Below are positions 1 through 8,113 of a DNA stretch of 64,000 bases, piece after piece. This DNA is from Allobosea sp. UNC402CLCol. GTDB taxonomy: Bacteria; Pseudomonadota; Alphaproteobacteria; Rhizobiales; Beijerinckiaceae. Within the stretch, counting starts at the first letter, position 1; the number at the start of each line of letters is the position of its first letter. The notes below the pieces were generated by a model. That model ran no database searches. It was not told the DNA's origin and was given only the letters and a program-made list of their open reading frames with translations. A program made the translations under genes and the position numbers. The DNA is taken from NCBI RefSeq assembly GCF_000745475.1, contig NZ_JQJJ01000014.1, positions 277,912-341,911 of the forward strand, in the 5' to 3' direction.

Positions 1-64
1 CCGATACCGTCATTAGGGATTGTTAGGGTTAATCTTTCGCAAAGACCGCGCCGATGTCGAGGCT

Positions 65-529
65 CTACAGGGCTCGCGCCGCGGCCAGAACCGCCTCGGC
101 ATGGCCGGCGACCTTCACCTTGCGCCAGATCCGCGCGATCCGTCCGTCGGCGTCGATCAGGAACGTGGCCCGCTCGATGCCCATGAACTTTCGGCCATAC
201 ATGCTCTTCTCGACCCAGATGCCATAGGCGTTGGCGAGAGCCTGGCCCTCATCGGCCAAGAGCGTCAGGTCGAGCTCGTATTTCTGCTTGAAGCGATCGT
301 GCCGCGTAGCCGGGTCAGGCGAGACGCCGACGATCTCGGTGCCGCAGGCGGCGAAATCAGGACGGAGCCGGTTGAAGTCGATCGCCTCTCGCGTGCAGCC
401 GGTCGTGTCGTCCTTGGGGTAGGCGTAGAGCACCAGTTTGCGCCCCCGAAAGCCGGCCAGCGTGACCTCGCCACCGCCATCGCGCGGCAGACGGAAATCC
501 GGTGCCGCATCACCTTCCTGCAAAACCAT
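65..529 (-). CDS. bcp: Peroxiredoxin, BCP/PrxQ type
   Basis: Thiol peroxidase of the AhpC/TSA superfamily that reduces hydroperoxides in the cytoplasm. The 154-residue product has the family size and the active-site stretch YPKDDTTGCT with the peroxidatic cysteine at residue 45, matching E. coli Bcp Cys45. The resolving cysteine expected at residue 50 is replaced by isoleucine; the next cysteine is residue 62. It may therefore act as a 1-Cys enzyme or use another partner (inference). I start it at the ATG giving MVLQEGDAAPDF, where homology to the family begins, not at an upstream in-frame ATG. It is divergent from the AsmA-like gene. Confidence 0.9.
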   Translation of the reverse strand: MVLQEGDAAPDFRLPRDGGGEVTLAGFRGRKLVLYAYPKDDTTGCTREAIDFNRLRPDFAACGTEIVGVSPDPATRHDRFKQKYELDLTLLADEGQALANAYGIWVEKSMYGRKFMGIERATFLIDADGRIARIWRKVKVAGHAEAVLAAARAL

Positions 530-817
530 CGTTTCCGCCTTCCTTTTGTCGCCTTCGGGGGGCATGGACCGCCGCAGCCGCTAGATTTGAGTAGGATCGG
601 TTCTTCGATCGGGTTCGTGTGCCCGACGAAACCCGTCCCTCACTGGCCGGGGAGCGGCGCGATCTGGCGAAAGACGAGGCAGCCGCCGGTTACGGGTTGC
701 CGAATCGCATCGTCAGGTCACATCGACATCCATGCCGTCTCCCGAGATTGCGGCAAGGGGCGCTTTTGCTGCACCTTGTCGGAAGCGGCACCGACGCCCG
801 AGAGGACCACGCGCATT

Positions 818-3800
818 TTGGCGGAGCAGGAAGCAAAGGTTGCGCTTGCCGGGCATGGCGAGCCGGCGCCGCAGGGCGCGGCCTGCGATGCGGAGGTCGT
901 GAAGAAGCGCGCCAGGGCCGGCTTGATCACGATCTGTGTCGCGATCGTGGTCGCTGCCGTGGTGCTGGCCGGCGCGGCCGTGACGCTGCTCGTCACCGGG
1001 ATCATTCCGCTCTCCGGTCTCGAAGGGCGAATCTCGTCCGCGATCGAGGAGCGGCTGGGCCCTGACTGGAAGGTGGAGGCCGCCTCGGCCGAGCTCGGCC
1101 GCATCGACGGGCATTCTCAGCTCAGGGTCAGGCAAGTCTCGTTCCGTCACTCGAGCGGCGCCGTCATCCGGGCGCCGGAGGCGATCCTCGGCTATGAGCC
1201 GATGGCGCTGCTCAAGGGCGATATCCGCCTGGTCTCGATCGATTTGCGCGGCGTCAACGTCCGGCTCGGCGTCGACAAAAACGGCGCGCTCGTCGTGAAC
1301 GCCGATTCGGCTCCCGCAGAGACACCGCCACCCGCGACGGTTCCTGATGCCGCGCAGTGGAATGCCTTCACCGGCATCATGAGCGCGATCTCGACGCTGG
1401 CGCGCGGCGACGGGCTGCTCGGCGCACTGGAGACCGCAGGCATCAACGGCGCCCGCCTTTCGCTGGTCGATCCCGAGGGGCGCCAGAAGGCCGGCTTCGA
1501 GGATGTCGAGATTCGGCTGTCGCGGATCGGCGAGCGCGGCACGCGCCTGACGATGAAGGGCCGCACGGGGCAACGCTGGAAGGAGATGGCGGTCGATCTC
1601 ACCACCGAAGCCGACGGAACCCAGCGCGCCGATATCGATATCCAGCGCTTCGAGCCGGCCGAGGCCGTCGCGCTGGCCTTCGGGACGGGCGGGATGGAGC
1701 TGGAGGGCCTCCCCCTTCAGGGCAAGGCGACGCTGCGGCAGACGCCCGACGGCAAGCAGTCGATCACGGCCAAGATCGACGTCCAATCCGGTTCGATCCG
1801 CTTCCCGGAGAGCCCGATGCCGACCGTCAAGCTCGCTTCGGCCCATTTGGAGGTGGCCAGCGGCCCCGATCTGACCCAGCTCAACATCGTGCGGGCCGAG
1901 ATCGATGCCGGCGCGACGCATTTCGTCTCCTCCGGTTCGCTGCGCGAGGATAGTGGCGGCTGGCGTCTCGAACTCGACGCCAAGGGACAGCTCGCCGGGC
2001 TCGATGGCGACCCGGCGGTGCAGATGGACGGCCTGAAGGCCAATCTCAAAATCGATCCCGCCAATGGTGCGGTCGGAGTGGATGAGCTCAGCATCCGCGG
2101 TCCCAAGGCCAAGGTCGACATGACCGCCTTCGTCCAGCGCGTCGGCAGTTCCCCGCTGCAGCGCTTCCATGTCAAGGCGATGGATTCCGATCCGCGGGCA
2201 CTTCTGGCGATCTGGCCGAAGTTCACCTCCCCGGACGTGCACAACACGCTGGAGCGGCAACTCGCGGCCGGACACATGAAGTCGTTGACCGTCGATCTCG
2301 ACCTGCCGGCGGAGGATCACGCCAAACTCATCCATGGCGGCGGCATGCCCGACGGCGCCTTGCTCGTCGTCATCGACGCCGATCAGGTGCGATATCTGCC
2401 CGACCCCGGCCTGCCGCCCCTTACGGATGCGGTGGTTGCGGGCAAGGTCACGGGGCGCACGGTGCAACTTGCGATCGGCCAGGCGATGGCCGATCTCGGC
2501 AATGGCCGCAGCATGCGGCTGAGCGACGCCAGCTTCGCGATGCCGGACTACTGGATACATCGCGCTCCGGCGAATATCGCGTTTCGGATTGCCGGCTCGA
2601 TGGATTCGCTGACCGCTCTGCTGGGCTTTCCGGCGCTGAAGGACTTCACCCCGGGCCAGATCGACCCCGCTGCGATCAAGGGAGCGAGCGACCTCAAGGT
2701 CGCGCTCACCCTGCCGCTGGCGAACGACCTGAAGACGGAGGAGGTGTCGATCAGCGGCAACGGCATCCTGTCCAATGTCGCATCCGACACGATGCTGGGA
2801 ACCGAGAAACTCGACGCCGGCTCCTTCACGATGAATTTCGATCGCAACGGCCTGGCGCTGCGTGGCGACGCGAAGGTCGGCGGCGACAAGACGCAAATCG
2901 AGATCAAGCAGAATGCGAAGGGGCAGGGCGATGCGACACTGCTGCTCTCCCTCGATGCGGCGGCACGGCAAAGACGAGGCATCGGACCGGATTCCGGTAT
3001 TTCCGGCGCGCTGCCGGTCAAGGTGGTGAAAAGCTTCAGCAAGGGCCAGCTGAACACGCCACCGCGGGTCGAGATCGACCTGACCAAGGTCGCGCTCGAC
3101 GGAACGATACCGGGCCTGAGCAAGCCGGCCGGACGGCCGGGCAAGGTCAGCTTCAACTACATCCTCGATACCGACGGGCCCGATCTCGACGATTTCTCGT
3201 TCGATGCAGGCAGTGCGCAGATCAGGGGGCGCGTCGAGCTCAACAAGCAGAACGGGCTGGAGAGCGCGAGCCTGACGCAGTTCCGTCTCTCGCCGGGTGA
3301 CAACCTCAAGCTCGACATCAAGCGGGACGGCGGCGTCACCAAAGTCATTGTTCGCGGCGCGGTGGCCGATCTGCGGCCCTTCATCAAGGACGTTCAGAGC
3401 CCGGCCCAGGCGCCGCGTGGCGATCGCTCGGCGCAGCAGAAGGGCGGCGACTACGACGTCGATCTCGACGTGCCGATCCTGACCGGCTTCAACAACGAGG
3501 CGATCACCAACGGCACGCTGAAATTCTCCAAACGCGGCGGCGATCTGCGCATGGTCAATTTCCAGGGGCGCATCGGCAAGGCCGACGTGACTGTCAGGCA
3601 GCGCCAGAGCGAGGGCGGCAAGCTCGTCGTGCAGACGGAGAATGGCGGCTCGCTGCTGCGCTTCCTCGATCTCTACAACAAGGCCTATGGCGGCGACCTC
3701 ATCCTGACCATGGGGACAGGCGAGAACCAGAGCGGCGACCTGCTGTTCCGCAACTTCCTCGTGCGCAACGAGCCGGCGCTGCGACGCGTCGTCGGCACCT

Positions 3801-4273
3801 CGTCGAGCAGCGCCTTCACGGGCGAGCGTACCGGAGGCGACCCACCGGACGTCCGCATCGACGTCAGCGAAGTCGCCTTCACCAAGCTGCGCGCCGAGTT
3901 CACCCGCTCCGCCAGCCGGCTCGACGTCTCGGACATGGTGATCTGGGGCCAGCAGGTCGGCTTCACCCTTCAGGGCCATGTCGATTATGGCCGCGACCGC
4001 GTCGACATCGGCGGCACCTTCGTGCCGGGCTATGCCTTCAACAACGCCTTCGCGCAGGTGCCGGTGGTGGGGGCGCTGCTCGGCGGCGGCAGCCAGTATG
4101 GCGGGCTCTTCGCGGTGAATTTCCGCATTTCCGGCCCGGCCAGCGCGCCGAACATGACGATCAACCCGCTCTCCGCCCTTGCACCGGGTATCCTGCGCCG
4201 CTTCGTCGATCCACTCGGCGGGGCACCCGAGCAGCGGCCGGTCCAGCCGGGGCAGGCGCCGCCACGGCCCTGA
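818..4273 (+). CDS. AsmA-like / DUF3971 envelope protein
   Basis: Very large protein (about 1150 residues) with one N-terminal membrane helix (roughly residues 33-62, flanked by a KKRAR positive patch) followed by a long periplasmic region rich in beta strands. This layout and the C-terminal segment (residues about 1000-1130) are those of AsmA-like proteins with DUF3971, which are relatives of the bridge-like lipid transport proteins TamB/YhdP and act in outer-membrane lipid homeostasis; the precise role here is unknown. The reading frame is open far upstream, but that part is antisense to bcp and not credible. The start is uncertain: TTG at 818 is chosen; GTG at 899, just before the basic patch, is an alternative. 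Confidence 0.8.
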   Translation: MAEQEAKVALAGHGEPAPQGAACDAEVVKKRARAGLITICVAIVVAAVVLAGAAVTLLVTGIIPLSGLEGRISSAIEERLGPDWKVEAASAELGRIDGHSQLRVRQVSFRHSSGAVIRAPEAILGYEPMALLKGDIRLVSIDLRGVNVRLGVDKNGALVVNADSAPAETPPPATVPDAAQWNAFTGIMSAISTLARGDGLLGALETAGINGARLSLVDPEGRQKAGFEDVEIRLSRIGERGTRLTMKGRTGQRWKEMAVDLTTEADGTQRADIDIQRFEPAEAVALAFGTGGMELEGLPLQGKATLRQTPDGKQSITAKIDVQSGSIRFPESPMPTVKLASAHLEVASGPDLTQLNIVRAEIDAGATHFVSSGSLREDSGGWRLELDAKGQLAGLDGDPAVQMDGLKANLKIDPANGAVGVDELSIRGPKAKVDMTAFVQRVGSSPLQRFHVKAMDSDPRALLAIWPKFTSPDVHNTLERQLAAGHMKSLTVDLDLPAEDHAKLIHGGGMPDGALLVVIDADQVRYLPDPGLPPLTDAVVAGKVTGRTVQLAIGQAMADLGNGRSMRLSDASFAMPDYWIHRAPANIAFRIAGSMDSLTALLGFPALKDFTPGQIDPAAIKGASDLKVALTLPLANDLKTEEVSISGNGILSNVASDTMLGTEKLDAGSFTMNFDRNGLALRGDAKVGGDKTQIEIKQNAKGQGDATLLLSLDAAARQRRGIGPDSGISGALPVKVVKSFSKGQLNTPPRVEIDLTKVALDGTIPGLSKPAGRPGKVSFNYILDTDGPDLDDFSFDAGSAQIRGRVELNKQNGLESASLTQFRLSPGDNLKLDIKRDGGVTKVIVRGAVADLRPFIKDVQSPAQAPRGDRSAQQKGGDYDVDLDVPILTGFNNEAITNGTLKFSKRGGDLRMVNFQGRIGKADVTVRQRQSEGGKLVVQTENGGSLLRFLDLYNKAYGGDLILTMGTGENQSGDLLFRNFLVRNEPALRRVVGTSSSSAFTGERTGGDPPDVRIDVSEVAFTKLRAEFTRSASRLDVSDMVIWGQQVGFTLQGHVDYGRDRVDIGGTFVPGYAFNNAFAQVPVVGALLGGGSQYGGLFAVNFRISGPASAPNMTINPLSALAPGILRRFVDPLGGAPEQRPVQPGQAPPRP

Positions 4274-4317
4274 GCGATACTGACGAAGCGGGACTTGCCG
4301 GGGCGAGATATGCCGTC

Positions 4318-4340
4318 ACGCTCGGGCCTGCCCCGAGCGT
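4318..4340 (+). repeat. Palindromic intergenic repeat, copy A
   Basis: Perfect inverted repeat: arm ACGCTCGGG, 5-nt loop, arm CCCGAGCGT, preceded by GTC and followed by CTC. The same plan (GTC, 9-bp arm, 5-nt loop, 9-bp arm, CTC) recurs twice between sufB and sufC. It lies 45 bases after the AsmA-like gene and may also work as a transcription stop, though no T-run follows. Confidence 0.75.
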
Positions 4341-4372
4341 CTCGTGGAGGAACGGCGCCTCTCACGGCGAGA

Positions 4373-4407
4373 CATTCCCGGACTGCGCTTCGCTTAGCCC
4401 GAGAATG
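4373..4407 (-). repeat. Degenerate palindromic repeat, copy D, inverted to copy A
   Basis: On the minus strand this reads GTC, ATTCTCGGG, a 17-nt loop and CCGGGAAT with one mismatch in the stem, then a TCTC flank. It is an imperfect, longer-looped relative of copy A placed in opposite orientation between the AsmA-like gene and tyrS. Confidence 0.5.
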
Positions 4408-4469
4408 ACGGCGCGACCGATGAGGTTGCTGTTCTTGCCGAAGCTGTTTTTGCCGGATCGGGCCTGTGC

Positions 4470-5723
4470 CTATTCCGGCCGCAGCAGGACGTGCTTCTTC
4501 TTGCCGAAGGAGAGCTTGACCGCCCCATCCGAGGTCAGATCGGCGAGGCCGAGCGTGGCGCGCTCGTCCGTGACGACGACATCGTTGACGCGCAAGCCTC
4601 CGGCCTTGACCTGCCGACGCGCCTCACCGGTCGAGGGCACGAGCCCCGCTTTGACGAAGGCGCTGAGCACGCCAAGGCCCGGCTCGATCTCACCGCGGGG
4701 GATCGTGACGCTCGGCAGGTCGGTCGCGAGGGCGCCTTCCTCGAAGGTCTTGCGCGCCGTCTCGGCAGCGGCTTCGGCGGCCTCGCGGCCGTGGACGATT
4801 GCCGTGATCTCGGTCGCGAGGATCTTCTTCGCCTCGTTCAGCTCGGCCCCGCCGAGCGCAGCGAGCCGGGCGATCTCGTCCATCGGCAGCCGCGTGAACA
4901 CCTTGAGGAAGCGGCCGACATCCGCGTCCTCGGTGTTGCGGAAATACTGCCAGAAATCATAGGGGCTGAAGACGTCGGCATTGAGCCAGACCGCGCCGTT
5001 GGCGGTCTTGCCCATCTTGGCGCCGGACGAGGTCGTCAGCAGCGGCGTCGTCACGCAGTAGAGCTGCGGGCCGCCCATCCGGTGCGAAAGATCGACGCCG
5101 TTGATGATGTTGCCCCACTGATCGGACCCGCCCATCTGCAGGCGGCAGCCATAGCGGCGGTTGAGCTCGACGAAGTCGTAGCCCTGCATGATCATGTAGT
5201 TGAATTCGAGGAAGGACAGCGACTGCTCGCGGTCCAGCCTAAGCTTCACCGAATCGAAGGACAGCATGCGGTTGACCGAGAAATGCCGGCCGACATCGCG
5301 CAGGAATTCGACATAGTTCAGCTTCAGCAGCCAATCGGCGTTGTTGGCCATCATCGCGTCGGTCGGGCCGTCGCCATAGCGCAGGATGCGGCCGAAGACG
5401 CGCTTGATGCTCTCGATATTGGTGGCGATCTCCTCGACGGTCAGCAGCTTGCGCTGGTCGTCGCGGAAGGAGGGGTCGCCCACCATGGAGGTGCCGCCGC
5501 CCATCAGCGTGATCGGGCGATGGCCGGTCTCCTGGAACCAGTAGAGCATCGTCAGCGAGATCAGGTTCCCGATATGGATCGAGGTCGCGGTCGCGTCATA
5601 GCCGACATAGGCCGTCTGGGTTCCCTGCCGGCACAGAGCATCGAGGCCGGCCGGGTCGGAGACCTGGTGGATGAGGCCGCGCTCGTCGAGCACGCGCAGG
5701 AAATCGGATTTGTAGGTGGTCAT
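4470..5723 (-). CDS. tyrS: Tyrosyl-tRNA synthetase
   Basis: Class I aminoacyl-tRNA synthetase that charges tRNA-Tyr with tyrosine in the cytoplasm; 417 residues, the normal bacterial TyrRS length. The ATP-binding signature HIGN is at residues 50-53, the KMSKS-like loop appears as KMGKT near residue 235, and the C-terminal S4 RNA-binding domain ([16 protein letters not shown], about residue 355 on) is intact. The frame is open upstream, but MTTYKSDFL is where TyrRS homology begins, so I start there. It is convergent with the AsmA-like gene. Confidence 0.97.
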   Translation of the reverse strand: MTTYKSDFLRVLDERGLIHQVSDPAGLDALCRQGTQTAYVGYDATATSIHIGNLISLTMLYWFQETGHRPITLMGGGTSMVGDPSFRDDQRKLLTVEEIATNIESIKRVFGRILRYGDGPTDAMMANNADWLLKLNYVEFLRDVGRHFSVNRMLSFDSVKLRLDREQSLSFLEFNYMIMQGYDFVELNRRYGCRLQMGGSDQWGNIINGVDLSHRMGGPQLYCVTTPLLTTSSGAKMGKTANGAVWLNADVFSPYDFWQYFRNTEDADVGRFLKVFTRLPMDEIARLAALGGAELNEAKKILATEITAIVHGREAAEAAAETARKTFEEGALATDLPSVTIPRGEIEPGLGVLSAFVKAGLVPSTGEARRQVKAGGLRVNDVVVTDERATLGLADLTSDGAVKLSFGKKKHVLLRPE

Positions 5724-5818
5724 GGCGGCTTGCGATCTGGCGTTTGTGGGTCCGCCGTCGTCTAGAGCATGTTCCGCCAAAGTGGAAACCGCTTTTGCGG
5801 CGAAGGCGCCGGCGGCCT

Positions 5819-6046
5819 TCATCCGGGAATGCGGTTGAGCCATAATCCGGCAGCGTCGCTGGGATGCGGCGGGTCCACGACATCGCGCGAGAGCCCGAGG
5901 TCGCAAAGCGCGCGGTCGTCCAGCATGGCGAGGCGGCGCTGCGTGCGGGCGGCAGCCGCATGACGCTGCCAGGACGCCAGCAGGCCGAGCAGGAAGGAGG
6001 CGCCGGCCCGGGGGGCGAGCGGCGCCGTTTGCGGTAGGCAGGTCAT
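5819..6046 (-). CDS. DUF1127 (YjiS-like) small protein
   Basis: 75-residue protein whose C-terminal half has the DUF1127 pattern: tryptophan and arginines in [19 protein letters not shown], then [12 protein letters not shown] (residues about 26-56). Small DUF1127 proteins are widespread in Alphaproteobacteria, often arginine-rich and sometimes linked to RNA or phosphate and stress adaptation; no specific function can be assigned here. It is divergent from the LysR-type regulator at 6168, a common arrangement, and the 121-base gap between them carries a dyad that could control both. Confidence 0.75.
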   Translation of the reverse strand: MTCLPQTAPLAPRAGASFLLGLLASWQRHAAAARTQRRLAMLDDRALCDLGLSRDVVDPPHPSDAAGLWLNRIPG

Positions 6047-6142
6047 GATCCGATCCTCGGAGGCGGCAGGCGATGCGCCTGGCGGTGTGAGGTGAATCTG
6101 AGCCGGATGGCGCGGGACGACAAAGCGGAAGATTGTCACCTG

Positions 6143-6161
6143 CCATAAAGAGGGCTTATGG
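6143..6161. promoter_or_regulatory. LysR-type dyad (T-N11-A) between divergent genes
   Basis: Perfect inverted repeat CCATAA-N7-TTATGG containing a T-N11-A core (T at 6146, A at 6158), the generic LysR-family operator form. It ends 6 bases before the ATG of the regulator gene, so binding there would be expected to repress that gene; autoregulation is an inference. Confidence 0.5.
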
Positions 6162-6167
6162 TTCGGC

Positions 6168-7121
6168 ATGCCCGCGCATCCGCCGCCACCAAAGCTTCCT
6201 CCGCTCGCCGCGGTCCGCGTTTTCGAGGCTGCGGCGCGCCACCAGAACTTCACCCGCGCGGCCGAGGAGCTCGGCATGACGCAGGCGGCGGTGAGCTACC
6301 AGATCCGCTTGCTGGAGGACCGAGTGGGCGCCGCGCTGTTCGTGCGCCAGCCCCGCCAGGTCGTGCTGACGGCGATCGGGCAACGCCTCGCCGGGCCGGT
6401 GGCGAAGGCGCTCGCCGATATCGGCACGGTGTTTCGCGATCTCTGCGAAGAGAACCAGACGGTCCTGACGATCTCGGCGTTGCAGACGATGGCGATCACC
6501 TGGCTTTCACCGCGCCTCGCCCAGTTCCAGATCGAGAACCCGCAATTCGAGGTGCGGGTCGGGACCTCGGAGCATCTCGTCAACTTCGCGACGGAGTCGG
6601 TCGACCTGGCCTTGCGCTTCGGGATGGGCGAATGGCCCGGGCTGGTCGCGGAGAAGCTCTTCGCCTGCCACTACGCACCGCTCTGCACGCCGGAACTGCG
6701 CGAGCGGCTGCAATTGCGCGAGCCGCAGGACCTGCTGCGGGCCCCGCTGCTCAGCCCGACGGATGATTGGTGGGCAAACTGGTTCGCCGATGTCGGTATC
6801 GTGGCGCCGAAGCCCGGCGGACGGGCCACGATGGCGTTATCGATGCAGGCGATGAACATCCAGGCGGCGCTGCGCGGGCATGGCGTCGCGATGGCGGCGC
6901 CGGAACTCTTCGCCTATGACATCGCGGCCGGGCGGCTGGTCTTCGCCATTGAACACGCAGTGCGGGGGGAACGCTCCTACTGGATCGTCTATCCGCCGGA
7001 GCGCCAGCGCGAGCGCAAGATCAGGTTGTTCCGCGACTGGATTCTGGCGGAGGCCCGGGCAGCTTCCATGAAGCTGCCCGTACTCGAGGGAAGCCGGAGC
7101 GCGACCGCCCCAGCTGCCTGA
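6168..7121 (+). CDS. LysR-family regulator, GcvA-like
   Basis: 317-residue transcription factor. N-terminal winged HTH about residues 12-70 (AVRVFEAAARHQNFTRAAEE then MTQAAVSYQIRLLE), then a periplasmic-binding-like effector domain. The HTH reads like the GcvA subgroup, but many GcvA-like regulators in Hyphomicrobiales do not control glycine cleavage, and no gcv genes are nearby, so I give no symbol. The neighbour DUF1127 gene is divergent, and a T-N11-A dyad sits immediately upstream of this start. Confidence 0.85.
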   Translation: MPAHPPPPKLPPLAAVRVFEAAARHQNFTRAAEELGMTQAAVSYQIRLLEDRVGAALFVRQPRQVVLTAIGQRLAGPVAKALADIGTVFRDLCEENQTVLTISALQTMAITWLSPRLAQFQIENPQFEVRVGTSEHLVNFATESVDLALRFGMGEWPGLVAEKLFACHYAPLCTPELRERLQLREPQDLLRAPLLSPTDDWWANWFADVGIVAPKPGGRATMALSMQAMNIQAALRGHGVAMAAPELFAYDIAAGRLVFAIEHAVRGERSYWIVYPPERQRERKIRLFRDWILAEARAASMKLPVLEGSRSATAPAA

Positions 7122-7130
7122 TCGTCCGGA

Positions 7131-7802
7131 TCAGGCCTGTTCCTGCTCCGACTTGATGATCTCCGGCCCGACCTTGCCGTCGAGATAGACGCCGACCTGC
7201 TCCATGAGCTGCTCGACGCGACCGTCGAAGAAGTGGTTCGCGCCTTCGACCACGGCATGCTCGATCTGGATGCCCTTCTGGGTCTTCACCTTCTCGATCA
7301 CCGCCATCACCTCCTTGACCGGGGCGACGCGATCCTCCGAGCCATGGACGAACAGGCCGGAAGACGGGCAGGGCGCCAGGAAGGAGAAATCGTAGCGGTT
7401 CGCCATCGCCGCGATCGAGAGGAAGCCCTCGATCTCGGGGCGGCGCATCAGCAATTGCATGCCGATCCAGGCGCCGAAGGAAACGCCCGCGATCCAGCAG
7501 TTCTTGGCCTCGGGGTTGAGCGCCTGCATCCAGTCGAGCGCGGCAGCCGCATCCGAGAGCTCGCCGGCGCCGTGGTCGAAATGGCCCTGGCTGCGGCCGA
7601 CGCCACGGAAATTGAAGCGCAGCGCCGAGAACCCCCGGTTCACGAAGGTGTAGAACAGGTTGTAGACGATCTGGTTGTTCATCGTCCCGCCGAATTGCGG
7701 GTGCGGATGCAGGATGATCGCCAGCGGCGCGCCCCGCTTCTTGGCGGGCTGGTAGCGCCCCTCGATCCGGCCTGCCGGACCGTTGAAAATCACCTCTGGC
7801 AT
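7131..7802 (-). CDS. Alpha/beta hydrolase, YtxM/dienelactone-hydrolase-like
   Basis: 223-residue alpha/beta hydrolase. Visible features: HPHPQFGGTMNN after the first strand (about residues 32-43), RFNFRGVGRSQG, nucleophile elbow GVSFGAW with serine, the acid loop VHGSEDRVAP, and the catalytic histidine in EGANHFFDGR. This set is typical of cytoplasmic hydrolases from Alphaproteobacteria often annotated as COG2945; substrate is unknown. ATG at 7802 is preceded by a GGCGG purine patch; the longer frame upstream shows no homology. Confidence 0.85.
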   Translation of the reverse strand: MPEVIFNGPAGRIEGRYQPAKKRGAPLAIILHPHPQFGGTMNNQIVYNLFYTFVNRGFSALRFNFRGVGRSQGHFDHGAGELSDAAAALDWMQALNPEAKNCWIAGVSFGAWIGMQLLMRRPEIEGFLSIAAMANRYDFSFLAPCPSSGLFVHGSEDRVAPVKEVMAVIEKVKTQKGIQIEHAVVEGANHFFDGRVEQLMEQVGVYLDGKVGPEIIKSEQEQA

Positions 7803-8113
7803 CGTCTTACCGCCTTTTGTTGACGATGCCGGCAGGGGCGGAGCCTGGGGCGGCCGAATGCCGCTCCTGAAGCCCGCCGCCCTTGACGGCACCACCTCGT
7901 GCGCCCTAGATAAAGAGCGCTTAGAATGGTTCTAACAGCCGTGAACGAACGAAGAACAAAACGGTATGCCGCTCTCGGAAACCGGTTCGACCTCGTTCTG
8001 GCCGGTTCGGACGGGCGGCTATAGCACGGCGCACAGGTGCGATTTCAAGCATTTCGTGTCGAGCCCGTGAGATCGCGGCCCGCGATGACGAAGATGGAGC
8101 AGGCAGGACGGTG
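7803..8113. other. 311-base intergenic region holding the suf operon control site
   Basis: Divergent gap between the hydrolase and the cysteine desulfurase gene. I see no coding sequence or RNA gene. It holds the Irr-box-like dyad at 7921-7935, whose left half overlaps a TAGAAT hexamer resembling a -10 element. The remaining 178 bases before the suf start show no strong structure, giving a long leader if transcription begins near the dyad. Confidence 0.6.
7921..7935 (+). promoter_or_regulatory. Irr-box / iron control element-like dyad
   Basis: Perfect inverted repeat TTAGAA-TGG-TTCTAA. As I remember it, the Irr-binding iron control element of rhizobia has the core TTAGAA-N3-TTCTAA, so this is a full core match; the outer T/A pair of the extended consensus is missing (C on both sides). 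TAGAAT inside the left arm fits a -10 hexamer in five of six positions, so Irr bound here could block transcription of the suf operon. Irr control of suf genes is known in Hyphomicrobiales. Confidence 0.75.

Noticed and set aside
20..817. Long upstream extension of the AsmA-like reading frame, open from position 20
   Set aside because: This part is antisense to bcp and has no sensible domain or signal; high GC keeps frames open by chance.
713..3979. 1088-codon frame on the minus strand across the AsmA-like gene
   Set aside because: Composition is arginine/histidine/aspartate-rich mirror sequence without motifs; the plus-strand frame has a membrane helix and AsmA-like features.
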